64,000 nt of DNA, taken from NCBI GenBank assembly GCA_019915135.1, contig JAHLMK010000001.1, positions 682,001-746,000 of the forward strand, in the 5' to 3' direction. Numbering within the stretch: the stretch's first letter is position 1; every line of letters begins with the position of its first letter. Position numbers and translations under genes: made by a program. Shown piece after piece: positions 23,643 through 34,709 of the stretch. This DNA is from Strobilurus pachycystidiatus. Its lineage: Eukaryota > Basidiomycota > Agaricomycetes > Agaricales > Physalacriaceae. The notes under the pieces are model-generated. The model was given only the letters and a program-made list of their open reading frames with translations. It was not told the DNA's origin and ran no database searches.

Positions 23643-26168
23643 CTACCGCACACGCCTATAGAACAACAAATACGCTGTCCGTGACTCGTCCCGCTCAAAC
23701 GCATCAAACACATCCTCCCGCCTCACATCCGACACCAGCTCGTCGTCTATCCGTATCCAGCCCTCCCTCTTGTCAGCCGCCGTATGTAAGACATCCAGGG
23801 TATAGTGCCCGCCCGACGCAGAGACCCCATGATGGTATACGGCGCCAAAGAGCTTATATTTGGTCGGCTGCGCGCGGCGCGAAGACGGGGCCATGATATC
23901 TACACCAAACCGTTACTTAGCGAACAAGACTCGATTGTCCTCTTGGGAAAAAAACACTCACCAGACCCGATTTCCAACTGGGGTCCAAAAACGATCTGCT
24001 TCCCGATCTTGACCACATCCCCAACCGTGGTGTCAAAGTGGAACCGCTTGATGTGCAGGATGAGGATCGATGGCAGCGCCTCGAGCAGCGTCTGCTGAGT
24101 CGCGTCCAACATCCCCACACCCCTCTGGATCATCTGCGGGTCCGCAATGTGCTTCACGGCATCCTCGATGGTATTGACATGGTCCGGCTGGATATCGAGC
24201 CTCAACGAGCGCCAGTCCTCCACGACGACAGAGTCCTTCTGTGATGGCGCGCGGAGAGTGAGGCGCGCTTTGCCGCCAAAGATCTTCGTGATGGGCGAGT
24301 CGGCGGTTTTAATGGTACGGGTAACGATGGTCCTGTTCTTCTTGCCGACCTCCTGCCAGCCATCGTCAACAGGCGGCGCGTCCTCTTCGTGCTCTTCCAC
24401 GGACGCAGGCTGCTCCTCCGGTGCAAGCATGGCCAGAAGCTCCTCCTCCAGCGTGTCTAGATAGAAACCAAGAAACTCTTCCGCGTCCTCTTGATGGCCG
24501 CCCTACATACCATTTGTAAGAGAAACGTACAAGCACGGTCAAGTATGCTCTTACCCGCATGTTATCAAATCGCTTCTTCTCCTTCGTCGCGTCGTAAATG
24601 CCAGAAGGGATGAAACTCTCCCTCTCCAACTCCACCTCCTCGCCCTCACCTGGCTTCGAGAGCACAAAGTCGTTCAAAAACTGGGTGGTCGCGTTCACCA
24701 AGGGTGCATCGCTCGCCGTCTCACCCAACTTGCCTAGCTCGTGGAAGAGCTTGAGGAACGGCGGGCAGTGAACGAGAATCTGCAAGACAGAGTTGGCAAA
24801 GCACATGTTGCCGGTATTGATGAGTCCGCGTGGGACAACGGTCGGCACGGGCGCGTTGCTTCCGCCCATGAGAAGTGCATGGAGTGCATTCTTCTTTGTG
24901 GGCGAGACAGGCGGCGGGAGTGCGGCAGGTATGGAAAAGCCAACGACGGTAGAGGTCGGAAGAGCGTTCTTGGCTGGGGCACCGGACGCTGGACGAAGAA
25001 GAGACGCCCAAGACTTCTTTGGGGGTGGTGACGACATGGCAGTCGGGGAAGTAGGGGCAGCGACGGTGGAAGTAGATGCTGAGGGCGAGACAGCGGGAGG
25101 ATTTGAAGTAGCAGCCGCAGGGGCGACAGTGTCGGGCTCTTGTACCTTCTCTACTTTGATATCAAGCGGAAGCTCTTTTTCCGTGTTGATTTCTCTAGGT
25201 GGCGAGCCAGAGATAGATACAGAAGTATGAGAGGATACTGGAGAGCCTGGAACGGTAGGTGTGTACGCAACTTCCGATGGAGGGACAGTAGAAGACGACG
25301 ACGATTCCTGTTCTTGTGTGTGAACGTCAGAATCGTCTGGTGTGTGCTCTTTTGAGGCAAGAGGCTCAGACTCAGGGGGGAAAGACAGTGGGAGTGCGTC
25401 GCGCACGATGTGCTCTGGCGGCATTGATTTCGGGGAGAATATTATGCCCGGAGCGTTTGCTGGATCGTCTGGCCGCCGAGACCAGATGACCCATTCTGCG
25501 GCCGCGAAGCGCCTCTGAGATACGGAAGATGATGTAGTGGATGAAGCAGACGGTGTTGGCGACGGCGGTCGCGATGCCTGACGTGGAGCTGGTGATGGCG
25601 GCGGGGAAGGCGCCGGAGGCTCAGTAGAATTTGTAACAACAGTTGCCGTTTCAGTAACGGGTTCAGTAGGTACAGGCTGATGTACAGGTTGTACAGAAGG
25701 AGGTGGCATCGACAGCTGTTTTGGTAATGGTGATAGCGGCGCCTGCTGAGCCTGCCATTGATGAGGAGGAGGGTAGAGTGGATGCTGGGGATAGGGATAA
25801 GCAGGGGCAGGGGCAAAGTTATGCGGTGGATATTGGGGGTGAGAGTTTGGAGGCGGCGGCATAGGGTGGGGAGACTGGGGAGAGACCGGTGAGTACGATG
25901 GATGTGGCGCATGATACGCGGCGTGCGCGTGCGCGGCGCCTCTTGCGGCATGCTGACTGTACGATCCACGGCCACGGCCATTCATCGGCGGCGGGGGCGG
26001 CATGTGAAGGCCAGTCCGCATGACGGGGCCGCCGTACGGGTACGTGTAAGAGCTGGGTCCTGCGACATTGGGGGGGTACATTGGGCCAGGCGCGGGATGG
26101 GAAGGCGGTGAATGCTGTGCATAGTAGTTGGACGGGCCAGGACCAGGTGGAGGATAAGAGGATGCCAT
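23643..26168 (-). CDS. Ubiquitin carboxyl-terminal hydrolase, USP10/Ubp3 type
   Basis: Exons 24555-26168, 23962-24502 and 23643-23899 (minus strand) splice exactly into 803 residues. The first 430 residues are Pro/Ser-rich and disordered. The catalytic domain follows. The Cys box is GLINTGNMCFANSVLQIL, the Gln/Asp box is GGHQEDAEEFLGFYLDTL, the middle block is LPSILILHIKRFHFD, the His box is GVSASGGHYTLDVLH, and IDDELVSDV carries the Asp. All triad residues are present, so it should cleave ubiquitin from substrates. The order, the long disordered leader, the GINxGNxCFxNS version of the Cys box and the C-terminal YLLFYRR resemble USP10/Ubp3, which works with the G3BP/Bre5 cofactor in vesicle transport and ribosome turnover; orthology is inferred. 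Confidence 0.88.
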
Positions 26169-26485
26169 TTGTATGCTAGCGTGTGCAGCGAATGAGCAGG
26201 GATAAGAGGCAGTCGAACGTGATATTTACTGTTGAAAACAAACGCCGACGAATCAGATAATGTCGGGTCCGCTGACGCAGTGCAGCGACGTGCAGGACCG
26301 TTTGACGGCGGGAGAGGGCGGCGGGAGGCAGGTGCGCCGCTGTGTACGACGCCTCGGGCAGCGCGCGGCTTTTGGAGATAGCGTCGGGCGCTGTGTTGAT
26401 GGAGGAAGGAGGAGAGATCAGATGCCTGTTTGGTACCGAAAACTTTGGAACCCTAACCCGAGTTTCCGTTTCTCTCTTTGCTTCA
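26169..26485. promoter_or_regulatory. Bidirectional promoter region (USP / mL54)
   Basis: 317 bases between two divergent start codons, so it must hold both promoters and 5' leaders. GC-rich, with no evident TATA box. A short CCCTAACCC at 26451-26459 is present but is not a telomeric array. Confidence 0.5.
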
Positions 26486-26900
26486 ATGATGTTTCTGCAG
26501 GCGTGCACTCGACCAGTACGCCGCCTCGCGCCAGCATGCAGAACAGCCGCACGTGCATACTCTACGCCAGCCGCCCCGCCCGCTGAGAAAAAGTCCGGCT
26601 CTGCTTGTCAGTTCTCCTCGTAATGATGCAGTTTCTCAACCGTGCCTTACTATTTCGTCTATAGCGGCACCCAAATCATCCTGTCTTGCCGATACAGTGC
26701 TAGAAGGGCTCAACTACAAGAAGGATCAAGAGGTCGTCCTGGCAAAACCCGACGACGAGTACCCGGACTGGCTATGGACACTGCTTGAGCCGCGAGTCAT
26801 TCCCGACGACGGACCGGGCGGGCAGAAGGAGCGCTACGAGCGGCGGCTGGAGAACAAGAAAAAGCTGAAGGAGAGGAATTTCATGCTGACCCAGAAATAG
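26486..26900 (+). CDS. Mitochondrial large-subunit ribosomal protein mL54
   Basis: Two exons (26486-26606 and 26665-26900; 58-nt intron) give 118 residues. The first 30 residues (MMFLQACTRPVRRLAPACRT) are basic and hydrophobic, as expected for a mitochondrial presequence. The mature part matches the mL54 family (MRPL37 in yeast): SSCLADTVLEGLNYKK, then PDDEYPDWLWTLLE, then a basic C-terminal helix (RRLENKKKLKERNFML). It belongs to the mitoribosome large subunit. An ATG one codon downstream is an equally good start. Divergently transcribed with the USP gene. Confidence 0.85.
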
Positions 26901-27901
26901 TACGCGTCTTGCCTCTCTCTGCCTTGTCCGTCTAACGCGTGATTCAGGCCTCCCTTGTCCTTTCCGTTCTCTGCACTTATATTCAATACTCGAATAATAC
27001 ACACATCAAACATCCCAGATCCGATACTGACATACGATCCTGCTTCCCGACAGTCACACTTCGCTTCAACGCAACGCCTATCGGCCTAGACTTCTCTCTG
27101 TATTCCCCAACAGAATGGCTCATTATGTACAACAGGACAAGTCAACCGGCGTCCGGCTTTCTGCAGGGAGATGTTCCACCCTCACGGTATGTACATACAT
27201 CAAGCACCTACAACAAAGGCGTTACTCATAATGTGGCGTAACATAGTTGAGCGCAAAGCTCCGGGATACCCAAGCGCGTAGTCGGAGATATCCTTTCATC
27301 GTGCTGCTTCGTCCAGAGTCTCATTGCTGACGCGTCGGTACATTGTTCCGCCATCTTCATGACTATCTCGAAGAAGTCAGAGGGCCGTCGCCCTATCCAG
27401 AAGATGCCCCATTTCTCGTTCTCAACGACCACTCCGCTCGGTATCGAAGCCCAAGACAAGTTTAGACAGTCTATATTTCCTTCTCGTAAACTGACAGGTG
27501 CCCATCCCCTTTCCTTCTCGCTTCGAATTCAATTGAATGGAGGAAGCGGAAGTAAAGGCGAATTTCGTATTCGACCGAGCGCCACGTCTCCATCAAGGCA
27601 AGCTTTCACTTGCTTTCACTCCCCATGTCTCAACGGACTCCCACAGCCCAGCCCCCTCTAGATCGCACGCCGTGCACTTCGTGTCATCCAAATTGCCTCA
27701 CTGCGAGATTTCCCTGCACCTACTCAAATGCGGGGCGGGCCACAAGACCCACCCTTCCCCGCATGTGATCGCGGAAACTGCGACATACACGATCAACATT
27801 GAATATGTTCCGAAAGGATGCCATCGGAGTCGATGGAGACCCGCCTCTCACGAGGCCCATCACTCTATTTCCTTGGGGTCGATCTTCTGTCTGTGGTCTA
27901 G
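26901..27901. other. Intergenic region
   Basis: About 1 kb with no gene I can support. The open frames on either strand lack motifs and splice logic. It includes the promoter of the gene that follows. Confidence 0.35.
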
Positions 27902-27909
27902 GTATATAA
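27902..27909 (+). promoter_or_regulatory. TATA box of the GPR1/FUN34-like gene
   Basis: TATATAAA lies 66 bases before the ATG at 27968 and is followed by a pyrimidine-rich leader, the typical layout of a strongly expressed fungal gene. Confidence 0.65.
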
Positions 27910-27967
27910 AGACCATCTTGTGTGTGTGAAGAATCTGCTTCGTCCGCCCGCTTCACCTCTCACGACC

Positions 27968-28874
27968 ATGTCTCACGGAAAGATGGAAACCAGCACTATG
28001 GAGGATGTTGAGAGCGGACGATGGAAGGGCGCTTCCCATACCCCTCCTCCGGTCGCCACAGCGCCTCCGCCTGTCGACTGCTCCATCCTGTGAGCTCTTC
28101 CCACATCTCACCACCGCCAGAGCGACACTCATCTTTTCTCACCAGCGGCCTATTCTGTTTCGCGACCTCATGCGCCGCCATCTCGCTCTACAACTGCCGC
28201 GCCAGTGGCATCACCATCCCCAACGTCGTCGTCGGCTTGGCGCTCGCGCTCGGGGCTCTTGGAGAGTTGGTCGCGGGGATCTTCGAGTTGGTGCGAGGCA
28301 GCACCTACACTGGAACCTGTTCGTCGCTATCGCCTCCAAGTCGGACCTTGTTGTCTGACTGAAACTTTGACCCCCCAGTGTTCATGTTCTACACCGGGTT
28401 CTGGCTGTCATATGCTCTCATCCTCATCCCGAGCACCGGCGTACTCGACGCGTTTGCAGGCAACCCGGACATGCTGGGTGACGCCCTCGGAGTCTACCTG
28501 ATCATCTTCTCTTTTGTCACTGTCCTTTTCCTGTGAGTCTTCCCTTCGTCTTCCATCGGCGACTCTTCATTGACCAATGTCTTCTCACAAGGCTGGTTGG
28601 CATCCGCAAAACCGTCGCGCTCGTCACGACGCTCGGTCTCCTCACCCTCACCTTCCTCTTGCTCGGCATTTCGAATTTCACTGGCAGCGCAAGGCTCGTT
28701 TGTCTCATTCGACATCAGCCATACCTTATTGACAATGCCTCATACAGCGTCGCACAGGCCGGTGGCGTCGTCGGCGTCCTCACCGCCGCAAATGCGTACT
28801 ACATCGCGTTCGGCGGTCTGTTGGCATTGGAGCCTCGACCTCTCTTCACTCTCCCCATGGGCGTTTTGGGCTAA
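27968..28874 (+). CDS. GPR1/FUN34/YaaH family membrane protein (acetate/ammonium-linked)
   Basis: Five exons (27968-28089, 28146-28318, 28379-28532, 28592-28697, 28758-28874) splice in frame to 223 residues with six hydrophobic segments. Diagnostic stretches are GLFCFATSCAAISLYN, IPNVVVGLALALGALGELVAG, FYTGFWLSYALILIPSTGV, NPDMLGDALGVYLIIFSFVT, and AGGVVGVLTAANAYYIAFGGLL. The family includes acetate channels and Ato-type proteins of the plasma membrane. The usual NPAPLG signature at the beginning of TM1 is absent: the sequence before GLFCF is PPVDCSIL. Transport activity is therefore uncertain. A strong TATA box precedes it. Confidence 0.8.
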
Positions 28875-29463
28875 GTGTCCAACACTTTTTGTTGCAACGT
28901 TATTTGATGCATGAATCGACGTTCCACCTAAACAATGTACTCGTACCATCAAAGCACCGTGCACCGTGTAAATACGAACAGTATTCTACGTGATAACAGG
29001 GTTTATCTCTGTGATGCAGACTTTCCGAATCTGACTCGTTGAACGTCGTACAAAAGAAGATTGTTCGAAAGTCCTTGAAGGTGGCAAAATGTACATGGTT
29101 CACGAAGAAGGACTGGCATGAACATTCGAGAACATCAGTGAGAGCGCCTCATCTATTGAAGCATTGTCTGAGTGCAATATCGTCAATGGACCATCCGCGT
29201 CCGCGATCAATGGTTCTGTCAATGAACATGGGTATCATGGGGCATCAAATGTGCCACAAGTTAAGCTTGAACAAAGCGTCCCATTCACGCACGGCCCTTT
29301 CTTTGGTCATTGCGAGTACACTCACTTAGTCTCTTCTGCTTGGGTTCTTTGTTTTGCCCTGAACCCTCCACAATGGCCTTTGTCTTGTCATGGCTCTTCC
29401 CTTTGACGACCTTTTCTTCAAATTTCTTGGACCTTGATTTACTTTGGCCACTCTCCTGCACTG
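28875..29463. other. Intergenic region
   Basis: No gene seen. A/T-richer than its surroundings. It ends at the TATA-like TATAAG (29464-29469) that precedes the next start codon. Confidence 0.35.
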
Positions 29464-29486
29464 TATAAGTATGGGCGAGACTTTCA

Positions 29487-30258
29487 ATGAATACTATAGC
29501 CTCAGATCTCGACATGAATACCCTCAAGAATATCGTTTCGTCTACCAATCTTACTCGATCGAAATCATCAAATGGCCCTCGCGAACTCACCGCCACTGAT
29601 ATCATGAAAGGTAATGTTCTCCCATTCCTTAAATATCTACATGTTAATTCAATGCTCAGGCTTTGTCGGAATCACGGCTTATTTGGCAGCACAAAATCCA
29701 AATCGAAAGTTCACCGTGGTTTGCTCAGGCGGAGCATGTTCTGTTCTCTATCTCCGTAACCGCAAGAAGACCCACGACGTGGACATCTTTTCAACCGACG
29801 CAGATACTCTCCGAAACGTTCTCGAGGCGGGAAGAGCAGTCTCCCAAAAGCAGGGACCCGGCTGGCCCGCAGATTGGATCAACGCAGAGATGGTGGCGTA
29901 CGTCCTGAACTGTGAAGGATGCGACCAGCTCACTGCAAACTCGGAGCGACAGGGAGTGATTCTCTACGACTCCAAGTCCTTCCGAGTGTACGCCGCCGAC
30001 TGGAGGTACCAGATTGTGGGGAAGATCCAGCGGGCCTACGACAAAGTACACGATAATGAAGATCCGAATGTGGACAGGGATATTTCGGACATGGTGCACA
30101 TTCTCCAGGTTATGATTGGTCCTAGAGCTATTCCTTTGAAAAGGTCGGACATGTTGAAGTGGTATTACTACGGATATCGTATGGGAAGGAGGGAGGTCGA
30201 TTTTGCGAATGGCAGATACGCCAAGGCTTATGGGACAATTGCTATCGCCGATAGCTAG
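29487..30258 (+). CDS. Nucleotidyltransferase-fold protein
   Basis: Exons 29487-29610 and 29660-30258 (49-nt intron) give 240 residues. After a leader rich in Ser and Thr, CSGGACSVLYLRNRKKTHDV followed by DIFS fits the GG-S...D-x-D active-site pattern of the nucleotidyltransferase superfamily (AbiEii-like/minimal NTase group), with the two metal-binding Asp in DVD. The rest contains Trp/Tyr-rich helices (YAADWRYQIVGKIQRAYDKV). Substrate unknown; proteins of this sort are common as lineage-specific paralogs in fungal genomes. The start is placed at the first ATG after TATAAG at 29464; MNTLKN nine codons later is an alternative. Confidence 0.65.
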
Positions 30259-30279
30259 TAATGCCGACAACCATGATAA

Positions 30280-31114
30280 TCAAATATTCTCGAAGTCCCG
30301 GGTGTAGGCAATGATATTCCGTACCCAGAACCTATTGTTTCCTTTCGCTATGATGCGCGCGCTTTGCTCGGGGGTTGGAGCAGGATGATCAGCAAGGTAC
30401 AGCACCTCCGGCAGAGGCCCGACCTTGCTCGTCCATTGCGGAAACTTTTCCAAAGGTGGGTTCGGATCTCCTTGAAATTCTCCGATCCTCAAAGGGTCCA
30501 TATGTGTGATTCCTCGGCGCAAGCCCAATCTGATCTTGTAGTTGAAGGAAACGACGAGCGTCTCCGCGATCGAGGCGAGAACGGCATAGCGTCTGGGGTC
30601 CGGATCTTTGGGATCTGGAATGTCGACGAGTCGCCACGTTGGGTGCTCGTGGAACCAGTATTGCGTCTCCATTACCAGCTCGTCGGAGTCTAGGTCTACG
30701 ATGCTGTCGTAGATGCGGTATAGAGAGTAGAGAGGATTATCCCGCCACATGAAGAGATACGTCCAGCGAAGCGTGTGGAACCGCAGTTCTCTTTTGCACG
30801 CTGCGACCAAGCCCGGATTAGCCAGAAGGTGATCGACAGGGTTTAGGAAAGGCTGTATCTTCCATTTGAATGGAACAGGCCACAATATATATCGTGCTAT
30901 CTCCAGCCGATTGGAATCACTTCATATTGTGATCAGTCATGGGTGGAGGATTGACACGAGACACTTACTACCACAACATTTGGAGTAAAATCGTGTGCCT
31001 CTCTATCCAAGACCGAGGTCTTACCCAGCAGTGAATGCGGAGGAATTGTGGGAGTGTATAGTGTTTGAGAGTACGAGGGACGGGCCCGTTCCCAAAGACA
31101 ATGTCGTCAGACAT
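30280..31114 (-). CDS. Hypothetical protein, about 260 residues
   Basis: Two minus-strand exons: MSDDIVFGNGPVPRTLKHY.. to LLQMLW, then an intron of about 65 nt (GTAAGT donor near 30967), continuing YDSNRLEIARYILWPVPFKW and a long open frame to the stop at 30280. The protein is rich in Trp and Pro (HPTWRLVDIPDPKDPDPRR), with no TM segment and no family I recognise. An upstream in-frame ATG at 31204 is possible. It converges with the nucleotidyltransferase-like gene, with only 21 bases between stop codons. Confidence 0.6.
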
Positions 31115-31255
31115 GGATATCAATTTGGTGGTAAGTGGATGAGATATGACTTCCTTTGTTGAGCAGATATGGAAGGTCGTCCGAGCAGACCTGAGGACTT
31201 CCACTCTTCACCACATATCAGTCCAAGGAAAGTAGATCTATCACAGAACCGCCTG

Positions 31256-31568
31256 ACAGCTGACGGTACGAAAGACCTTTGATGGTGCAAGTCGAAGTTT
31301 ACTCAGAAGTATGGACGCTGAGATTCACCAAACAAGACTCCGGCTTCCCGGCATGGAGGAAGGATTGACCAAACAAACGCGTCCAAGTCGAGATTCTCGC
31401 GACCAGCTCGCAACTTGAACCCCAGCTCGCGACCTCTCAACTTTGTAAGTTACTGCTACCGGTTGCCTACCGGTGCACGAACTCGCTTTGTTCCGCGGCG
31501 GTCTTGGAAAATGAAATGGGCTGGAATATCACCAACGATCCGATTGATGACCGGCCTCGGAGCCTCCT
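31256..31568. repeat. Degenerate dispersed repeat, copy 1
   Basis: Shares ordered blocks with 36560-36850 in the same orientation: CACCAAACAAGACTCCGGCTT, AGGATTGACCAAACAAACGC, GCGGCGGTCTTGG, and GATTGATGACCGGCCTC. Between blocks the copies are diverged. It looks like an old transposon remnant of unknown type. Confidence 0.5.
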
Positions 31569-32789
31569 AGCCTGGTTAACCCGGCTCTACACCACCATTT
31601 ATGATCGAGACTTGTGGGACATCACGAGAGAAAGATTTTGTCAACATCTGTAAATAGATATCAAATCGATCTGTTCTTGACGTCTTTGTGACTTTAAGCT
31701 CTTGCACATCTCATGTTTGCTCTCCTAACGACATTGCCTCTCCAATCCGGGCTTTTGGTATCTTTTCACCAAACATCAAACAACGCTTTGGGTTGGAACA
31801 CGAATCATGTGATGTTGGTTGACTTACTCGGACTAAAATTATTTAATTTGGCAAGTCCTCCACTTCCCTTCTTCCTTCCTGCCCTGCGGGACTGCCTTGA
31901 CTTTTTCTCTCCACCCCAATCAACGCTTACGGCGACCTGACGAACATGATGGACAAGCACGCCAGCCACCACACACGAGAACCAGGACGAGTGGAATAGA
32001 CGACACGACTGCCATGGTTGCCAAAGACGGGATGACTGCAAGCCTGCGACAACGAATGACTGCAACGACGAACGACCGCGACGACGACCTCTGCAACAAC
32101 GGACGACTACAAGCATGCAGCAACAAACGACTGCGACGACGAATGACTGCGACGACGAACGATTGCGAGCCTGCGACGAAGGACGACTGCGTCGACGGAC
32201 GACTGCGACGCCAAAACTGGAAGACCTCGATCAGATTGAACCTCCACGAACTTGACGAGCTCACCGCAATCACTGCGACTCTGGCTGCAACCGACGACCA
32301 TGATCACGACCACGATCACGACCAAATTACGACCCCGGACCACAGGACATCTACGACACAACCGCAGCTATGCTCCACACCCCGACGACGACGGCACGAT
32401 TGACTTTACAAGTACGCCGACCGCGAATCTCTGAAGGCATGGATTTACCGTCCTAAGAGCCTCCCATAGTTACTGTAGTCACCATGTAGCTTTTATTTAT
32501 GAATCAATTTTTTTTTCTGTTCCGAAACCTCATTTGTGCTATATTGAGATCGAGAGCAAAGCATTCCAGCAATACAGGCTGGACACATTCACGACACCGA
32601 ATAATTGTTGAATGGACGTCTGTGTCATATGAGCTCAGATTAATTGCACGTTTCGTCCTCTTGTGGATGTCGGCTCTCGAATTCATGACCTCTGATGGGA
32701 TATTTCCGGACATCCCAACTCAGACCTCAAAAAGACACTTGATCAAAATGGTGGTGTAGTACGAGCGAAGACAGTCGTTCTCTCGTATA
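31569..32789. mobile_element. Probable 1.2-kb insertion splitting the degenerate repeat
   Basis: In copy 2 (36.8 kb) GACCGGCCTC is followed directly by CTCGTTCGG. In copy 1 these two halves are about 1.2 kb apart, and GGAGCCTCCT occurs at both borders (31559-31568 and 32790-32799). The insert has no clear inverted or TG..CA ends and no coding region. It contains CGACGA low-complexity DNA. The type is unknown and the exact ends are uncertain by some bases. Confidence 0.35.
32035..32220. repeat. CGACGA-type low-complexity tract
   Basis: Irregular repetition of CGACGA, GACTGCGACGA and CAACGA units. This makes long but meaningless open frames on both strands. Confidence 0.6.
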
Positions 32790-32983
32790 GGAGCCTCCTC
32801 GTTCGGGGGGAGCGAGCCACCTGACCATGTTCTTTGACCTTAAAGTTACAGGCGGCATGGTAAAACTGGTCCTGCAAATTGAGGGCGAGAAGATCATTTG
32901 AAGAGGCATATTTGTACAGTAGTTTGACCGACAGAGGGTAGGCATTGATGATACAATAATAAATGATTTGACAGCGTGAAAAC

Positions 32984-34149
32984 CTAAAAGACTTCGTCGA
33001 CTTTCAGCTCTTGTCGGTTCATCTCTAGGACACCATCATCGCAGAATGGTCCCTCATTGATGCTCTCAGTGGGCAAAGAGTCCAAATTTGTTGCAATTGG
33101 CGTGGCAAAATGCATGGAGGTGTGCATGCCCGTGCGTTCCGTCGCAGCGTCCCACAAGGAGCCATACCACTGAACAAGGACATATGTGAGTATCGTGGTC
33201 AAGGTCTATGATTGTGTCAGCTTTTGTGTGACGTAAGAAGACTTGAAACAGACGGGTAGTTGGTTTGTAAGGAGATTGACGATTGACTGCACAACAAAGC
33301 TTGCGCTATACCCCGGAGGCCCGAATGTCGCAAGGAGCATCATGATCAGCTGTGATTCATTCATTTGGCTTTTTTTGCTGATGACTTCGGAATTGCCACT
33401 CACATTGACAAGAAAATACAGAAATCCAGACTCCGACAGTAGCCTGACAATCTTGAGGGCCGTAGAGCCTTCACGAGCCATTAACTCTCTCACAGCAAGA
33501 GAATGTTTGCTAGAAGGTCAGGAGGGTAAGTATGATGGTCAATGAACTCCGAGGGAAGATACAGACTATCCAATGTATGAAATCAAGCAGGTTGACAGGA
33601 AGTTGCTAATAAGAGAGAGGCAAAAATTTGTAAGATTCAGTTTTCCGCAAGGGTTGGAGGATGAGAACGAGCTGGTTTGATATGCGATCCCAGCATCCGA
33701 TGCACATTTCACCAATGGTGGAATAGTGGCTATGATTTGAGATGAGCCTCAACTGGCTGGGACGTAGGCAAGTGTCGGAAGCGTTACCTGCAAATGCCAC
33801 TAGGCATACAAGGGGTACCCAAGCGAGAAAATTGGCAGCTGTGTTCCCTGCGGACAATGCTCTAGCTCGGAACCAGACAATTGTGTCACCGAGAAGGAGC
33901 TACGGTATAGATTCCAGAATTCAGGCATATACGGAGGAAGATATCAAAACGTACCATCAATGTGTATGCACATGGCTGAATGACAGTCCTCATTAAATGC
34001 ACCAATGGCAGATGCCGAGTCTGCAAAGCTTTGGCTGCAGGTGTGATTCTTCCTTCGTCACCAGGTGCCTCAAGGAGTATGGCCTTTGTCTGCATGAACC
34101 ACCAGGCAACATCCATGGTGTATTGGCCGGAGCTCAAGACAAACATCAT
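32984..34149 (-). CDS. Multi-pass membrane protein of a basidiomycete family (partial model)
   Basis: Minus-strand exons can be read in order. MMFVLSSGQYTMDVAWWFMQ comes first, followed by an amphipathic loop. Then comes LLLGDTIVWFRARALSAGNT with TM FLAWVPLVCLVAFAG and a GTAACG donor, then IVRLLSESGFLYFLVNV, then SQLIMMLLATFGPPGYSASF, and a soluble tail ending KVDEVF at 32984. GDTIVxxRA followed by a TM, and a later LLxESGxxYxxL helix, recur in an uncharacterised 7-TM family common in Agaricomycetes. The junctions between exons 33606-33857 and 33206-33493 are not resolved, nor is the N-terminus (a candidate TM1 exon lies near 34320-34400). It could therefore be intact or decayed. Function unknown. 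Confidence 0.5.
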
Positions 34150-34709
34150 TGAGCAGATGGCGACTGTGATGTGCTTGCTGGAGTGATTTCTGCATGATTG
34201 ACTGAGTATGACCTGGGTGAGTGCGCTACAGAACAGAACTCATACTTTTGCGCTCGACGGTGAAAGGAGACCATGACTATCAGGGAACACAGCAAAAAGG
34301 CTAGCGAGTGAAGTCAAAATGGATCACAATGTCAAAGTAGTAGGCTTCAACATACTCCAAGCTATTCCCTCGACCATTATGGGAAGGCCAGCGTCCATGA
34401 CCCATTCTCCTGTCCGACGTAGCCAAGCAGCCGTGCTCATGGTGTCACTCATAGTCACAGTGGAAAGAGTACAAGGGAGCAGAGAAAGAGGTGCCGCTGG
34501 TACCCATATAAATAGGAAATCGGTAGGCTATGCCATTATAACAATCTTCCGTATCACTTGCCATTCAACGCCTTCGATACCGGTAGTCGGTGGCTTGCCA
34601 TTCAAATATGTGGGGGAGCATCACAATCTGTCGATCATGCAATGTGATCGGTCGAAGGGTGATGGAGAATGGACTTGAATAGTCAACCGAGTAGTACGAC
34701 ATACACGGT

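Noticed and set aside
26451..26459. CCCTAACCC as a telomeric repeat associated with the Penelope-like element
   Set aside because: It is a single short match in a gene promoter, 14 kb from the element, with no array of repeats.
32035..32400. Arg/Thr/Asp-rich protein coding regions
   Set aside because: The open frames come from CGACGA-type repeats and are open on both strands. The same applies to 35050-35440.
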